A stretch of 64,000 nucleotides of DNA from Nitrosospira sp. Nsp2 (GTDB lineage Bacteria > Pseudomonadota > Gammaproteobacteria > Burkholderiales > Nitrosomonadaceae). A program made the position numbers and the translations under genes. Where the stretch lies: positions 124,001 to 188,000 of the forward strand of contig NZ_QAOU01000006.1 of assembly GCF_003050965.1 (NCBI RefSeq), written 5' to 3'. How positions within the stretch are numbered: position 1 is the stretch's first letter; the number at the start of each line of letters is the position of its first letter. Under the pieces are notes generated by a model. The model was given only the letters and a program-made list of their open reading frames with translations, was not told the origin of the DNA and did no database searches. Positions 9,236 to 16,892 of this stretch are shown here, piece by piece.

Positions 9236-9387
9236 CGGACCCCTCAAAAGAAATCGCCCGGGCGGCAACCCAGGCGATTCTCGAAACCAAAACCACTACA
9301 CACTCCGAACGCAATTCTAAACGACTGCCTCCATATGGCAAGCAGTTTATGGGTATCCGGGAGGGGCGCCATGAGCCAAAACCGTGA
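9232..9387 (+). CDS. Small hypothetical protein following alpA
   Basis: 51 residues, starting with an ATG that overlaps the alpA stop (ATGA) and ending 17 bp inside the next gene. Contains KRLPPYGKQFMGIRE near the C-terminus, a pattern I recall from short proteins encoded next to alpA in other elements. No function proposed. Confidence 0.5.
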   Translation: MTDPSKEIARAATQAILETKTTTHSERNSKRLPPYGKQFMGIREGRHEPKP

Positions 9388-9952
9388 TGACCTTCCATAT
9401 TTTCCTTACTACGCCAGCAATATCCTAGCCGACAAACGATTCCGCCTTATGTCGCTCCAGGAGTGCGGTCTATGGATCAAGATCTATACCGAATGCTGGC
9501 CTAACAGATCCGTTCCTGCGGCCCCTGTAGAGCTTGCCAGATACCTTGGTTACCCTGTTGAGGAGATAAAGGCCGCTCTCACCGAGAGAGTGTTGTCATT
9601 CTTTGAAGAGGTCAATGGCGAGCTTATATCACCGCAGTTAGAGGAATATTGGAAGAAGCAAACGAAACGGCGAGCGGGTCTTTCCGAAGGGGGCAAGAGA
9701 GGAGCAACTCGCAGATGGGGAAAAACTGAGGATGGCCAATCTGTAAATCCGCCAATTAATGACCTAAATATGGCTACCCCATTAGCCAGCCCATTAGCTA
9801 CCCCATTAGCCAGCTGTATGGCCTCTTTAAATACTCTTAAATCAAATACTCTTAAATCAAATCAAGTTCAGTCTTTAAAGAAGGAAGTAACTTCTGATGA
9901 GTGGTTAGATGGATATGACTCAGCAAGCAACCAAGTGAAGGTGACGGTATGA
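9371..9952 (+). CDS. DUF1376-like/phage replication-associated protein
   Basis: 193 residues from the ATG at 9371, which has a GGGAGGGG ribosome-binding site just upstream. The N-terminal half (DLPYFPYYASNILADKRF, then QECGLWIKIYTECW) resembles the winged-helix DUF1376/DnaD-like proteins that phages and islands use near their replication genes. After a basic segment (KKQTKRRAGLSEGGKRGATRR) comes a low-complexity part with tandem repeats of TPLASPLA and NTLKS, encoded by DNA repeats at about 9772-9870. The end overlaps the next gene by 4 bp. Confidence 0.55.
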   Translation: MSQNRDDLPYFPYYASNILADKRFRLMSLQECGLWIKIYTECWPNRSVPAAPVELARYLGYPVEEIKAALTERVLSFFEEVNGELISPQLEEYWKKQTKRRAGLSEGGKRGATRRWGKTEDGQSVNPPINDLNMATPLASPLATPLASCMASLNTLKSNTLKSNQVQSLKKEVTSDEWLDGYDSASNQVKVTV

Positions 9953-10356
9953 GCACATCGATACTTGAACGTCTTGCTGAAGATGGAATAGAGCTATCAG
10001 TTTCGGAAGATGGCAACCTTGATATTGTTGGAGACACAAACGCAGTCAACTCCTGGCTTCCAGCGATCAAGGAAAATAAATCGACCATTCTTTCCGAACT
10101 GAAAACAACGCGCGCTCAACACCCGTTGAACAGCGATGCGAATGTGCTGCATGTTGCGTTCCCGGTGAATGGAAAGAGAGATGCGGCTCATCCTGAGCTG
10201 ACCTCATTAGTCCGTTTCTGTGGCGAGGCGTATGGCTTCACTGAAGAGGAGCATGCCGAGGCATTAACGCGCGCGCTTGCTGATCATGACAGTGCTCTGA
10301 CCTGCTTCCGAGCGATCAAGGCTCAGATACTTGCAGAAGCAAGGGAGGCACAATGA
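9949..10356 (+). CDS. TubC_N docking-domain-like protein
   Basis: 135 residues. The N-terminal 50 residues (ILERLAEDGIELSV, then LPAIKENKSTILSEL) match the beta-helix pattern of the TubC N-terminal docking domain, which also occurs in small proteins of mobile elements. The rest is helical and unrecognised. ATGA overlaps on both sides tie it to its neighbours. The function is probably protein-protein contact in the element's replication module; that is inference. Confidence 0.55.
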   Translation: MSTSILERLAEDGIELSVSEDGNLDIVGDTNAVNSWLPAIKENKSTILSELKTTRAQHPLNSDANVLHVAFPVNGKRDAAHPELTSLVRFCGEAYGFTEEEHAEALTRALADHDSALTCFRAIKAQILAEAREAQ

Positions 10357-10577
10357 CCGACGACGAAGCTATCAACGTCCTTGTTCAGCACTTCCTGCTA
10401 GACAACGAACACTCATTGCGAGAGGTAACGGACGCGATGTTTCAGTTCAACGAAACGAAGCCTTATGACGCCCTAGGCCGGTCCATGTTTGCCGCAATGA
10501 CCAAGACACACATTGCGCAACTGCAAGCGGCCAAAGCTACCCTTACTGCCAAACAACCGAAAAGGAAACCGCAATGA
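10353..10577 (+). CDS. Hypothetical protein
   Basis: Unrecognised 74-residue protein with basic C-terminus (TAKQPKRKPQ). It overlaps both neighbours by ATGA, the same pattern as the genes before it, which is the main evidence that it is coding. Confidence 0.55.
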   Translation: MTDDEAINVLVQHFLLDNEHSLREVTDAMFQFNETKPYDALGRSMFAAMTKTHIAQLQAAKATLTAKQPKRKPQ

Positions 10578-10825
10578 TCAGCGTAACAGGCCGGGGGTGG
10601 CAAAAAGTTACCCTCTTTACATCGGAAACCGCGCTGATAGTCATTTATTCACACGTGCAGTTGAGAAAAACAGGTTTTTCAGGAACACATTATTCGCAGT
10701 CAAACAGACCTAAAAGCCATATCCAGAGCCAATCTACAGGTAATAGGCAACATATCAAAACACTTATTTTTTGCTCAAAAACACACCCTTTTCATTTCGC
10801 AGCTATCAAAAAGGTAAAAAAATGA
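10574..10825 (+). CDS. Doubtful small ORF in the overlap chain
   Basis: 83 codons starting at an ATGA overlap with the preceding gene and ending just inside the next gene. The product is rich in Ser, Thr, His and Lys with no recognisable domain (MISVTGRGWQKVTLF at the start). Only the overlap favours translation; composition is unlike its neighbours. It may be a decayed gene or non-coding spacer. Confidence 0.28.
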   Translation: MISVTGRGWQKVTLFTSETALIVIYSHVQLRKTGFSGTHYSQSNRPKSHIQSQSTGNRQHIKTLIFCSKTHPFHFAAIKKVKK

Positions 10826-11094
10826 ATCAAGAAATAGACGAATCAATACTCGACACATTGGAAAACGGCGTCAAAACATCGTTACAGATTATCGAGCTGA
10901 TGATTGTAGCGATCCGCCGGCACAACCAGCAGGCGGCCGACGACATCGACGCGCTTGTTAACGCTGGCAAAGCCCGCCTTGTATTACAAGCAGACGTGAA
11001 CGGGCTCGAATTGTTCGCGGTGGGAACCGACAATAAGGTGATCGGCGGCCCCTTGCTGGCGTACCACAGAGGGGACAACGAAGTATGCCATTAA
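10822..11094 (+). CDS. Small hypothetical protein, paralogue of 13120-13398
   Basis: 90 residues from ATG 10822, preceded by an AAAGG-type site. The second half (VLQADVNGLELFAVG, NKVIGGPLLAYHRGD) aligns with the protein at 13120-13398 (MLQVRAGGIDLVALD, NRIFGEPLFSYVKEE), so the element carries two diverged copies of this fold. The N-terminal half is helical. Function unknown. Confidence 0.6.
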   Translation: MNQEIDESILDTLENGVKTSLQIIELMIVAIRRHNQQAADDIDALVNAGKARLVLQADVNGLELFAVGTDNKVIGGPLLAYHRGDNEVCH

Positions 11095-11251
11095 CAGCGA
11101 ATCGGAATATTTACGCGCAAGCCATGAGAAAGGGGGGGGCCGGGCTGAGGTGCTGAGAAAACGACGGATAGAAAAAGAGCCTACGGAGCAGTTGGGATAC
11201 TCGCGCTCCAAGGCAAAAACGATTGTTTCAGAGGTGGATAACGGTAAGTGA
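11042..11251 (+). other. Open frame with G8 tract, probably a small gene with altered start
   Basis: The frame is open from 11042 to a TGA at 11249-11251 that overlaps the GTG of the next gene (GTGA), as expected for a real coupled gene. It reads INSESEYLRASHEKGGG then RAEVLRKRRIEKEPTEQ. No ATG, GTG or TTG lies before a GTG at 11150, whereas an ATG at 11085 is in another frame that runs into the same eight-G tract (11132-11139) and then stops. A one-base slip in the tract would join them. Either a frameshifted gene or a short GTG-started one. Confidence 0.35.
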
Positions 11252-11619
11252 ATTTAACCAGCTATCTAGAGAACGTATTACCACCTAGCCCCGAGCGTGA
11301 AGAGATCCTGACATTGGTTAGACTGGGACTCTCATTCCAGCAACAGCAAAGAATTGGGAAGAGGCCCGGTTTTCTCAAAGACTATCTTCAGGAGTTGCTT
11401 CCTAAAATAGAAGGCTGCATAACCTTCGACCGGCTCCTGCAGGAACTGGAACTGGAATCGGCCCGCCGGGACATATATGGCGAGGAAGAAAGCCCGATAG
11501 AGAAGGTCGACAGGGTCTGGGAAATCATTATCTACCATCACCCGCGTACAGGGCGCCAGCAACTCACATTCAAGAGCCTTAGGAACAAGCTCTCCTGGTG
11601 CAAGGCAAATCTCCGGTAA
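11248..11619 (+). CDS. Hypothetical protein
   Basis: Unrecognised 123-residue helical protein (MNLTSYLENVLPPSPEREE; C-terminal RQQLTFKSLRNKLSW). Start is GTG at 11248, overlapping the upstream stop. A strong hairpin terminator follows 17 bp after the stop, so this closes the transcription unit that begins near alpA. Confidence 0.6.
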   Translation: MNLTSYLENVLPPSPEREEILTLVRLGLSFQQQQRIGKRPGFLKDYLQELLPKIEGCITFDRLLQELELESARRDIYGEEESPIEKVDRVWEIIIYHHPRTGRQQLTFKSLRNKLSWCKANLR

Positions 11620-11635
11620 TCCCCCCTCACAGATA

Positions 11636-11659
11636 ACGGTGCAGCTTCCGCACCGTTTT
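11636..11659 (+). terminator. Rho-independent terminator
   Basis: Perfect 7-bp stem ACGGTGC/GCACCGT (11636-11642 and 11650-11656), 7-nt loop, then a T run. Placed just after the 11248-11619 gene. Confidence 0.8.
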
Positions 11660-11784
11660 ATCTCCCTAAAGTTTTTTCAATATTCTTTTTCCCTGATACC
11701 GCTAAACCGGGAATCCCGTTTTATATCATATCCATATACTCAGTTCATGATTAATACGTTGACATCATTTAAGGAATTTAGCAT

Positions 11785-11961
11785 ATGGATAACGAAGAAA
11801 TAAAGAATATGCTTCTGAATCAAGGCAGGGCATTTACCGAGTTTAAAAAAGCAAACGATGAGCGTCTTAAAACCCTGGAAACAAATTTACACGCGTTTGC
11901 AAAGCAGGCGCGGAAGCGGGGAGTAGGCGCGTCCAAACGAGTACCGATCAATAACCATTAA
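11785..11961 (+). CDS. Small protein resembling the N-terminal helix of HK97-type capsid proteins
   Basis: 58 residues (MDNEEIKNMLLNQGRAFTEF at the start, then KKANDERLKTLE). The pattern of a Gln-Gly-x-Ala-Phe-x-Glu-Phe-Lys helix resembles the scaffolding (delta) segment at the start of HK97-fold major capsid proteins, but the capsid body is absent. AAGGAA lies 8 nt before the ATG. It could be a capsid remnant, a small scaffold-like protein or a chance helical match. Confidence 0.45.
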   Translation: MDNEEIKNMLLNQGRAFTEFKKANDERLKTLETNLHAFAKQARKRGVGASKRVPINNH

Positions 11962-11971
11962 GGAATAAGCA

Positions 11972-12256
11972 ATGAACCCGCACGACAACTGGATGATGAA
12001 TTTCTACACAAACAGGATCATGAACGACAAGAGCGGCAGGCCGATCTCCGACGCGCACTTATTGATGGCAAGGGGAAAGCTAATCCTTGCTCTTGAACAG
12101 GAAGGTAGGCAAAGAAGAAGTGAAAGGTCGGCCCTTAAACAGGGAAGCAGACGAAAAACAAACGAAAGGAAGCTCGCCCTTGCCCTTAAATCGGGGAGCG
12201 GGAGCAGCCAAAGAACAAGAAATGAAAGAAGGCTCGCCCTTGCCCTTGCTTCATGA
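11972..12256 (+). CDS. Hypothetical basic protein with C-terminal repeat
   Basis: 94 residues, AAGGAA site ahead of the ATG. The second half repeats the pattern NERKLALALKS / NERRLALALAS, encoded by two near-identical DNA stretches around 12165-12190 and 12225-12252. Arg/Ser-rich linker between. No known family. It starts 10 bp after the previous small gene. Confidence 0.5.
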   Translation: MNPHDNWMMNFYTNRIMNDKSGRPISDAHLLMARGKLILALEQEGRQRRSERSALKQGSRRKTNERKLALALKSGSGSSQRTRNERRLALALAS

Positions 12257-12299
12257 GTATCAAGGCCAAAAAACATTCTAACCATAAGGAAACATCGAA

Positions 12300-12977
12300 A
12301 TGAAGAATCAAGCTTTTGCCCTACCTAAGCTTTCCGACAACAAGGAATACGCTGCTGCAACCAACAAATTAGCTGATTTACGGCTTCAACTGGCTGAGGC
12401 GGAAGGAAAGAGAGATGCAATTCTGAGCGAGATTCATAAAGGACGTCCGCAGCGTAACCCCATCCAGGAAGCGGCAGAGAAGATGCTGGAAGGTGGGTCA
12501 AGTCCTGAAATTACCAATGAAGAGAAACTGCGGGAGAGTTACCAAGAGCTGATCACGCGTATTTCAGTCATCAAGGCTGCTATTCGACTACAGGAACAGA
12601 AAGTCATGGATAAGTTGTCTGCGGTATCTGTTGAAGTCATGGAGCGGTTCCAGCCAGCACACCGTGAAAACGCCCGTAAGGTTGTGTCAAAGCTCAAGGA
12701 ACTGGATGAGGCGTTAACCGCTGAAGCAGAGTTACGGGAAGGATTGTACTACGCAGGTTTCGCTACAGGCCGACTTACCTACATGGGCATCCGGGAATTA
12801 GGAGATCTGAGGGACCCCAATTCACGTGTTTATCGCTACCTCATGGAGGCGTTCCAGGAAGGTTTTATTGACCAGAGCGAGCTCCCCGAGAATTTTCCGA
12901 AAATGACTCAGGAACCGAAGAATCTCGCAAGCGAGGCGCTGAAGTCCAGGCTTAACACCTTGATAGAGGCCGCATAA
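12300..12977 (+). CDS. Hypothetical helical protein of phage-like region
   Basis: 225 residues, mostly helical and charged; residues about 20-130 look like coiled coil (LADLRLQLAEAEGKRDAI). The C-terminal part (YYAGFATGRLTYMGIRELGD, then RVYRYLMEAFQEGF) has more order. AAGGAAA precedes the ATG. It lies upstream of the tape-measure gene, where tail-assembly or head-tail genes would lie in a phage, but it has no recognised family. Confidence 0.55.
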   Translation: MKNQAFALPKLSDNKEYAAATNKLADLRLQLAEAEGKRDAILSEIHKGRPQRNPIQEAAEKMLEGGSSPEITNEEKLRESYQELITRISVIKAAIRLQEQKVMDKLSAVSVEVMERFQPAHRENARKVVSKLKELDEALTAEAELREGLYYAGFATGRLTYMGIRELGDLRDPNSRVYRYLMEAFQEGFIDQSELPENFPKMTQEPKNLASEALKSRLNTLIEAA

Positions 12978-13069
12978 GGGATGCGTATCAATCCGCGAGT
13001 CGCGCAGCTCAAAAGAAACCCGGATGGCCGGCAGCAACCCTACCTTTTGTTGCGCGGCTGGCAAAAGAA

Positions 13070-13097
13070 CCCTCAGCCAAAAGCTGGGGGTTTTTTT
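13070..13097 (+). terminator. Rho-independent terminator
   Basis: 8-bp stem with one U-G pair, CCCTCAGC/GCTGGGGG (13070-13077 and 13083-13090), loop CAAAA, seven Ts. It separates the 12300-12977 gene from the next small gene. An open frame from 12981 to 13130 runs through it and is not annotated. Confidence 0.8.
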
Positions 13098-13119
13098 ATG
13101 GATAACGATGAGAGAGAAA

Positions 13120-13398
13120 ATGACAAATAAAGATGACGAGCAAATGAAGTTTGCGTTTAACAACATGATCGATGCGGCTTCACAGGTTGCTGACATCATG
13201 TTTCTTGCGCTCTTCAAAGAGGATCCAAAGAAGGCTGAGGAAATCGCCGTAGCGATCAACTCGAATCGGCCGAGATACATGCTGCAGGTTCGCGCCGGCG
13301 GTATTGATCTAGTTGCCTTGGACGAACAAAACAGGATATTTGGAGAGCCGTTATTCTCGTATGTAAAAGAAGAGGAAAAGCCGGTATGTATAAATTAA
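13120..13398 (+). CDS. Small hypothetical protein, paralogue of 10822-11094
   Basis: 92 residues from ATG 13120 (an ATG at 13108 is also possible). The C-terminal half (MLQVRAGGIDLVALD, GEPLFSYVKEE) matches the product of 10822-11094. The N-terminal half is helical (MTNKDDEQMKFAFNNMIDA). It lies 12 bp before the tape-measure gene. It may be a tail chaperone-like partner by position, which is a guess. Confidence 0.55.
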   Translation: MTNKDDEQMKFAFNNMIDAASQVADIMFLALFKEDPKKAEEIAVAINSNRPRYMLQVRAGGIDLVALDEQNRIFGEPLFSYVKEEEKPVCIN

Positions 13399-13410
13399 TA
13401 GGGGTTAAAA

Positions 13411-15408
13411 ATGTCAGGTAGAGGGATAACTGTCGATTTCAATGCGAATGTCGCGCGCTTTACCAGCGCGATCGATAAAGCGACGAATGATCTGGGTAAG
13501 TTCCAGACAAATACCGATCGCATTAGCAAGAATATCAATAACGCTCTAAGCAATATCGGCGTAGGCCTCTCTGCTGCTGGCGTTGTCGCTTTCGGCAAGT
13601 CTGTTATCGATGGTTTAGACAAACTAAATGACCTGAGCAAAACAACCGGATTAGCGGTTAATCAACTAGCTGGCCTCGGCGTCGCCGCGGAAAAATCCGG
13701 CGCCGATCTGGATAGCGTTGCGGCTGCCGTATCAAAACTGTCCGTCAACATGGGCAAGGATGCGGAGAAGTTCCGCGCACTCGGCATAACTGCTAAGGAT
13801 CCGCTCGAAGCGTTCAAGCAGTTAGCGGATGTTACGAACGCTATACAAGACCCATTCCAGCGCGCTGCTGTGCTGTCTACTGCGCTTGGTAAGTCATGGC
13901 AGGATGTTACGCCCTTGCTTGCTGAAGGTGGGGCGGCTATCGGCCGCATGGTATCAGAAGGGGATAAGGCTTCCGGCGTCACAAAGGAGATGGCAGAACA
14001 GGCCGACAAGTTTAATGATGAACTTAAGAACCTGCAGGCTAATATCGGCGGCGTGGCAATCGGTTTAACAGGCAAGTTGGTACCGGCCCTGAACGACGCA
14101 ATCAAGAATATGAAGAACCTCTTCGCGCCAGAAGAGGATATGAAAATCACGGTGCGCTTGAATTATCTGCGCGACTCGATGGATTCGATTCTCAGCAGAA
14201 GACAGATGATAGGCAAGCTCGGGTTTGATTCATCGGGCCTATGGGCGGCTGATCTTCAAAAGCTGAACGCTGAAGCCCTATCCCTTCAACAGACCCTTGC
14301 CAAGTTACAGAATACCGGGCCTGCCAAGATAGCGCTACCAATCACCCCCAGCAAGTCATCAATATTCGCATTCCTGGGGAGCGACACATCAAGCAAACGG
14401 ACGAACGACTCGGCCAAGAAAGCGGCTGATGATCGCTTGAAGATTGCTCAGCATGAAATGGATGTCGAGCTGGAAGCATTCAATAGATTCCACAAAGACC
14501 GCGAGAAGGCGGCTAGGGACTCACAGCAATCCCTTAACGATCTGATGAAATCGGGGCAGGATTTAAAACTATCCGTTGACCCAATGGCGCGGATGAATGC
14601 CGAGGTTGCCAAGTACAGCGAGCTCCTAAAGGCTGGCGCTATCGAGCAGAAAACGTTTGATCTTGCCGTGGCAAAAAGCGCGGCAGACATGGAGCGCGCA
14701 ACGAAGGTAAGTTTTGATGGCCTGAAATCCAACGCTGACGCATCTTCCGAAAGGCTTAATGCTGTGCTGATCGGTTTCCAAACGAACGTCCAACGGAACA
14801 TGGGCGACACGGTATTCAGAACGTTGAGCGGAGACTTTGACAGTATCGGAAACGCGTGGAAAACAATGCTGCTGAGAATGGCTTCCGATGCGATTGCTGC
14901 GGACCTAGCGAATACTATCTTCGGCGCTGGCGGCAAAAAAGGCGGCTTTTTGAAAATGGGGTTGTCGATACTAGGCGACGTGATGGGCCTCTTTGGTGGA
15001 GGTGGCAAAGGGATAGGTAGCGCGCTCAAGGTAACAAGCGGCGGCCTGTTCGGCGTTGCTGCCAATGGCGCTTACTTCGACGGTAAGGGCATGGCGAATT
15101 TCTCCAAGTTCGCAAACGGCGGCATTGTAAACAGTCCCACCATGTTCAAGTTTGAGTCTGGCGGAGCGCTTCAGAATGGTCTGATGGGTGAGGCTGGCCC
15201 TGAGGCAATCATGCCTTTAAAGCGTGATTCGAGAGGCAGGCTCGGCGTATCGGGTGGAGGTGGCGGAGGTTTGGTAATCCACGATAACCGAACCATCAAT
15301 ATCGATAGCAGATCAGACAGAGCGGCGATAAATCAAGATGTGCAAAAGCTGATTAAGCACGGCAATGCTGAGCTCGTCGACAAGCTCTCGAGGCAAGGCT
15401 TGATCTAA
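13411..15408 (+). CDS. Phage tail tape-measure protein
   Basis: Tape-measure proteins set tail length and line the tail tube of siphophages and myophages. The 665-residue product has the typical opening (ARFTSAIDKATNDLGKFQ, then a hydrophobic stretch LSNIGVGLSAAGVVAFGK), the LNDLSKTTGLAVNQLAGLG and KSWQDVTPLL segments, a charged coiled-coil middle (about 340-460) and a Gly-rich end with MGEAGPEAIMPLKRDSRGRL, a signature seen at the C-terminus of lambda-H-like proteins. It is short compared with many. No tail tube, tail completion or baseplate genes flank it, which is unusual. Confidence 0.85.
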   Translation: MSGRGITVDFNANVARFTSAIDKATNDLGKFQTNTDRISKNINNALSNIGVGLSAAGVVAFGKSVIDGLDKLNDLSKTTGLAVNQLAGLGVAAEKSGADLDSVAAAVSKLSVNMGKDAEKFRALGITAKDPLEAFKQLADVTNAIQDPFQRAAVLSTALGKSWQDVTPLLAEGGAAIGRMVSEGDKASGVTKEMAEQADKFNDELKNLQANIGGVAIGLTGKLVPALNDAIKNMKNLFAPEEDMKITVRLNYLRDSMDSILSRRQMIGKLGFDSSGLWAADLQKLNAEALSLQQTLAKLQNTGPAKIALPITPSKSSIFAFLGSDTSSKRTNDSAKKAADDRLKIAQHEMDVELEAFNRFHKDREKAARDSQQSLNDLMKSGQDLKLSVDPMARMNAEVAKYSELLKAGAIEQKTFDLAVAKSAADMERATKVSFDGLKSNADASSERLNAVLIGFQTNVQRNMGDTVFRTLSGDFDSIGNAWKTMLLRMASDAIAADLANTIFGAGGKKGGFLKMGLSILGDVMGLFGGGGKGIGSALKVTSGGLFGVAANGAYFDGKGMANFSKFANGGIVNSPTMFKFESGGALQNGLMGEAGPEAIMPLKRDSRGRLGVSGGGGGGLVIHDNRTINIDSRSDRAAINQDVQKLIKHGNAELVDKLSRQGLI

Positions 15409-15499
15409 TGGGAGGGGGGAGTCAAAAGTCTAGTGAAAAGCACTGGAAACCGCGCTCTCTCCTTTCCTTTCATAAATCATTACAATTTGGGCTAATTTT

Positions 15500-15919
15500 A
15501 TGGCTAAGAAATCGTCTGCTAGTCTTTCCGTTGTTCCTCCAAGTGTCGCTACAGTCCTGGCGCCGTCAAAATCCCTTACTGCCAGACAGAAAGAACTCTG
15601 GAAGGAAATAACGCTATCAAAGCCCGCAAGCTGGTTCGACCACTCGAATGCTCCGCTGCTTTCCGGTTACGTCAAAGCAATCGCCTCTCATGAAACCCTG
15701 GCGTCACGTTCCGATGCGATCGAGGCAACACTGGCCGATGGAGACGGCGATTTGAAGACGCTCAACCGGATCCACGCCATGATCGAGCGTCAGGCGCGCC
15801 TTATTCAGACCTTTGCCACGAAACTGAGACTTACTCAGCAATCACGCTATACAGCGGCTACCGCTGCTGTAATTGCTGGCAAAGCATCGGGAGCTAGGCC
15901 ATGGGATGAAGGCAAGTGA
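15500..15919 (+). CDS. Phage terminase small subunit (P27-like)
   Basis: 139 residues. Small terminase subunits recognise viral DNA for packaging and dock the large subunit. Seen: RQKELWKEITLSKPASWFD, then APLLSGYVKAIASHE, the helical pattern of the P27-type family, and a C-terminal helical region. Weak ribosome-binding site. Its partner large terminase and the portal are absent from the element. A small terminase without a large one is a feature of phage satellites that redirect a helper's packaging, but also of decayed prophages. Confidence 0.75.
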   Translation: MAKKSSASLSVVPPSVATVLAPSKSLTARQKELWKEITLSKPASWFDHSNAPLLSGYVKAIASHETLASRSDAIEATLADGDGDLKTLNRIHAMIERQARLIQTFATKLRLTQQSRYTAATAAVIAGKASGARPWDEGK

Positions 15920-15940
15920 CACGGGCTTTACCAGAAGCCG

Positions 15941-16174
15941 TTAGGCGAGCGCAAGTTCGTGCACCGCGAGTTCTCGCACCATTGACTCGCATCGTCGCCG
16001 AGCGATTTCCAGATCTCCCGAAACCTCTTTTGGCTCTCCTTTCGGGAAGGGTTGCCAAATTCTTCTTCCGTTAATTTCTCCCGAAAGCTTTCCACGAAAA
16101 AATAAGCTTCGGTCGCCTTTGACGCACAACAAGTGTGTGTCGTTTACTTCGTCCAGGAGCCATTCGAACTTCAT
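15941..16174 (-). CDS. Hypothetical protein
   Basis: 77 residues from the ATG at 16174 (MKFEWLLDEVNDTHLLCVKG); a TTG at 16192 would add six residues. Beta-rich, with RRIWQPFPKGEPKEVSG in the middle and a helical end. It converges with the terminase gene with 21 bp between stops. Not recognised. Confidence 0.5.
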   Translation of the reverse strand: MKFEWLLDEVNDTHLLCVKGDRSLFFRGKLSGEINGRRIWQPFPKGEPKEVSGDLEIARRRCESMVRELAVHELALA

Positions 16175-16320
16175 TGTCGAACCCTTTCCCAAAACGTTAA
16201 AGATGAGCGCTACCGCAGATTATATTGAATGACCTTGTGTTGCTCAAGGGTATTTGCCCAAACTTTTTTGCCGGGTCGCTTTGCCGGTATACCTATATAC
16301 CCGTACCTATACTTGGCTCA

Positions 16321-16380
16321 ACCAGAAGCCCTGCAGTCGATTTAAATTGATGAATGGCTACGTCGGTATAGCTGGACACT
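16321..16380 (+). repeat. Degenerate copy of an island repeat (QKP-FK-GY motif)
   Basis: In one frame reads QKPCSRFKLMNGYVGIAGH before a stop. Related to 21570-21640 (QKPYSGFKWRGGYLRIAEV) and, inverted, to about 18582-18635 (FK, stop, GGGYLHIAEVENN). Looks like remnants of one small gene dispersed in the element. Confidence 0.45.
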
Positions 16381-16403
16381 AAAAACCCGGCGAAGCCGGT
16401 TTT
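16381..16403 (-). terminator. Terminator for the minus-strand gene at 16425
   Basis: Hairpin CCGGC-GAA-GCCGG (16387-16391, 16395-16399) flanked by A4/T4 arms; read on the minus strand it ends in a T run. The 16193-16424 interval otherwise holds a degenerate repeat copy at about 16321-16375. Confidence 0.6.
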
Positions 16404-16424
16404 ATAAAGACGCGTTGGAACGCT

Positions 16425-16892
16425 TTAATTGTGCATCGCTAAATATTTCTGGAATTTCTCCCGAGCAGGGTCAAATTGTTTAGCAAACCAAAGCAACTCC
16501 TCATTCATTCCGTTTGTGACGTCTTCAATACTTCGGTTTCCGGGCGTTTGATTTGAGTCGTTGTACGCGCGCAAAAGGCTGTTCCAGTAATGCAACCTGA
16601 CTCCATGTTTATGTATCTCATCAATATACTCGGGTATTTCAGGACCAAACAAAAAATCAGCCTGGGAAGCAGAGGTCCAAAAAATGGAGAGGTCCGAAGG
16701 GCTTACGTTTGACTCTTTGAGAACCAACTGCAGCGTATTCTTTACCACTTCGTAGATTCTTACTCTTCTATCGTACAGGTCCAGTTTCAATTTCAATTTG
16801 TTTGTTTTCCATTGCTGCCAACTAATGTACGTAGCAGCAATGCCTACTATCAACGTCGAAACAAGACCCAGAAGGCTGCTACCGCTGCTCAT
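16425..16892 (-). CDS. Hypothetical membrane-anchored protein
   Basis: 155 residues with one N-terminal membrane helix (LLGLVSTLIVGIAATYISW, about residues 7-25) followed by a soluble domain of unknown fold. Start ATG at 16892, overlapping the end of the SRAP gene by 14 bp, so it is the last gene of the 16425-18306 minus-strand operon. Confidence 0.55.
   Translation of the reverse strand: MSSGSSLLGLVSTLIVGIAATYISWQQWKTNKLKLKLDLYDRRVRIYEVVKNTLQLVLKESNVSPSDLSIFWTSASQADFLFGPEIPEYIDEIHKHGVRLHYWNSLLRAYNDSNQTPGNRSIEDVTNGMNEELLWFAKQFDPAREKFQKYLAMHN

Noticed and set aside
12981-13130. 49-codon frame running through a terminator
   Set aside because: A strong terminator lies inside it and the composition is not convincing.
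15408-15611. ORF overlapping the tape-measure stop and the small terminase
   Set aside because: It overlaps the terminase gene in another frame and has no protein-like features.
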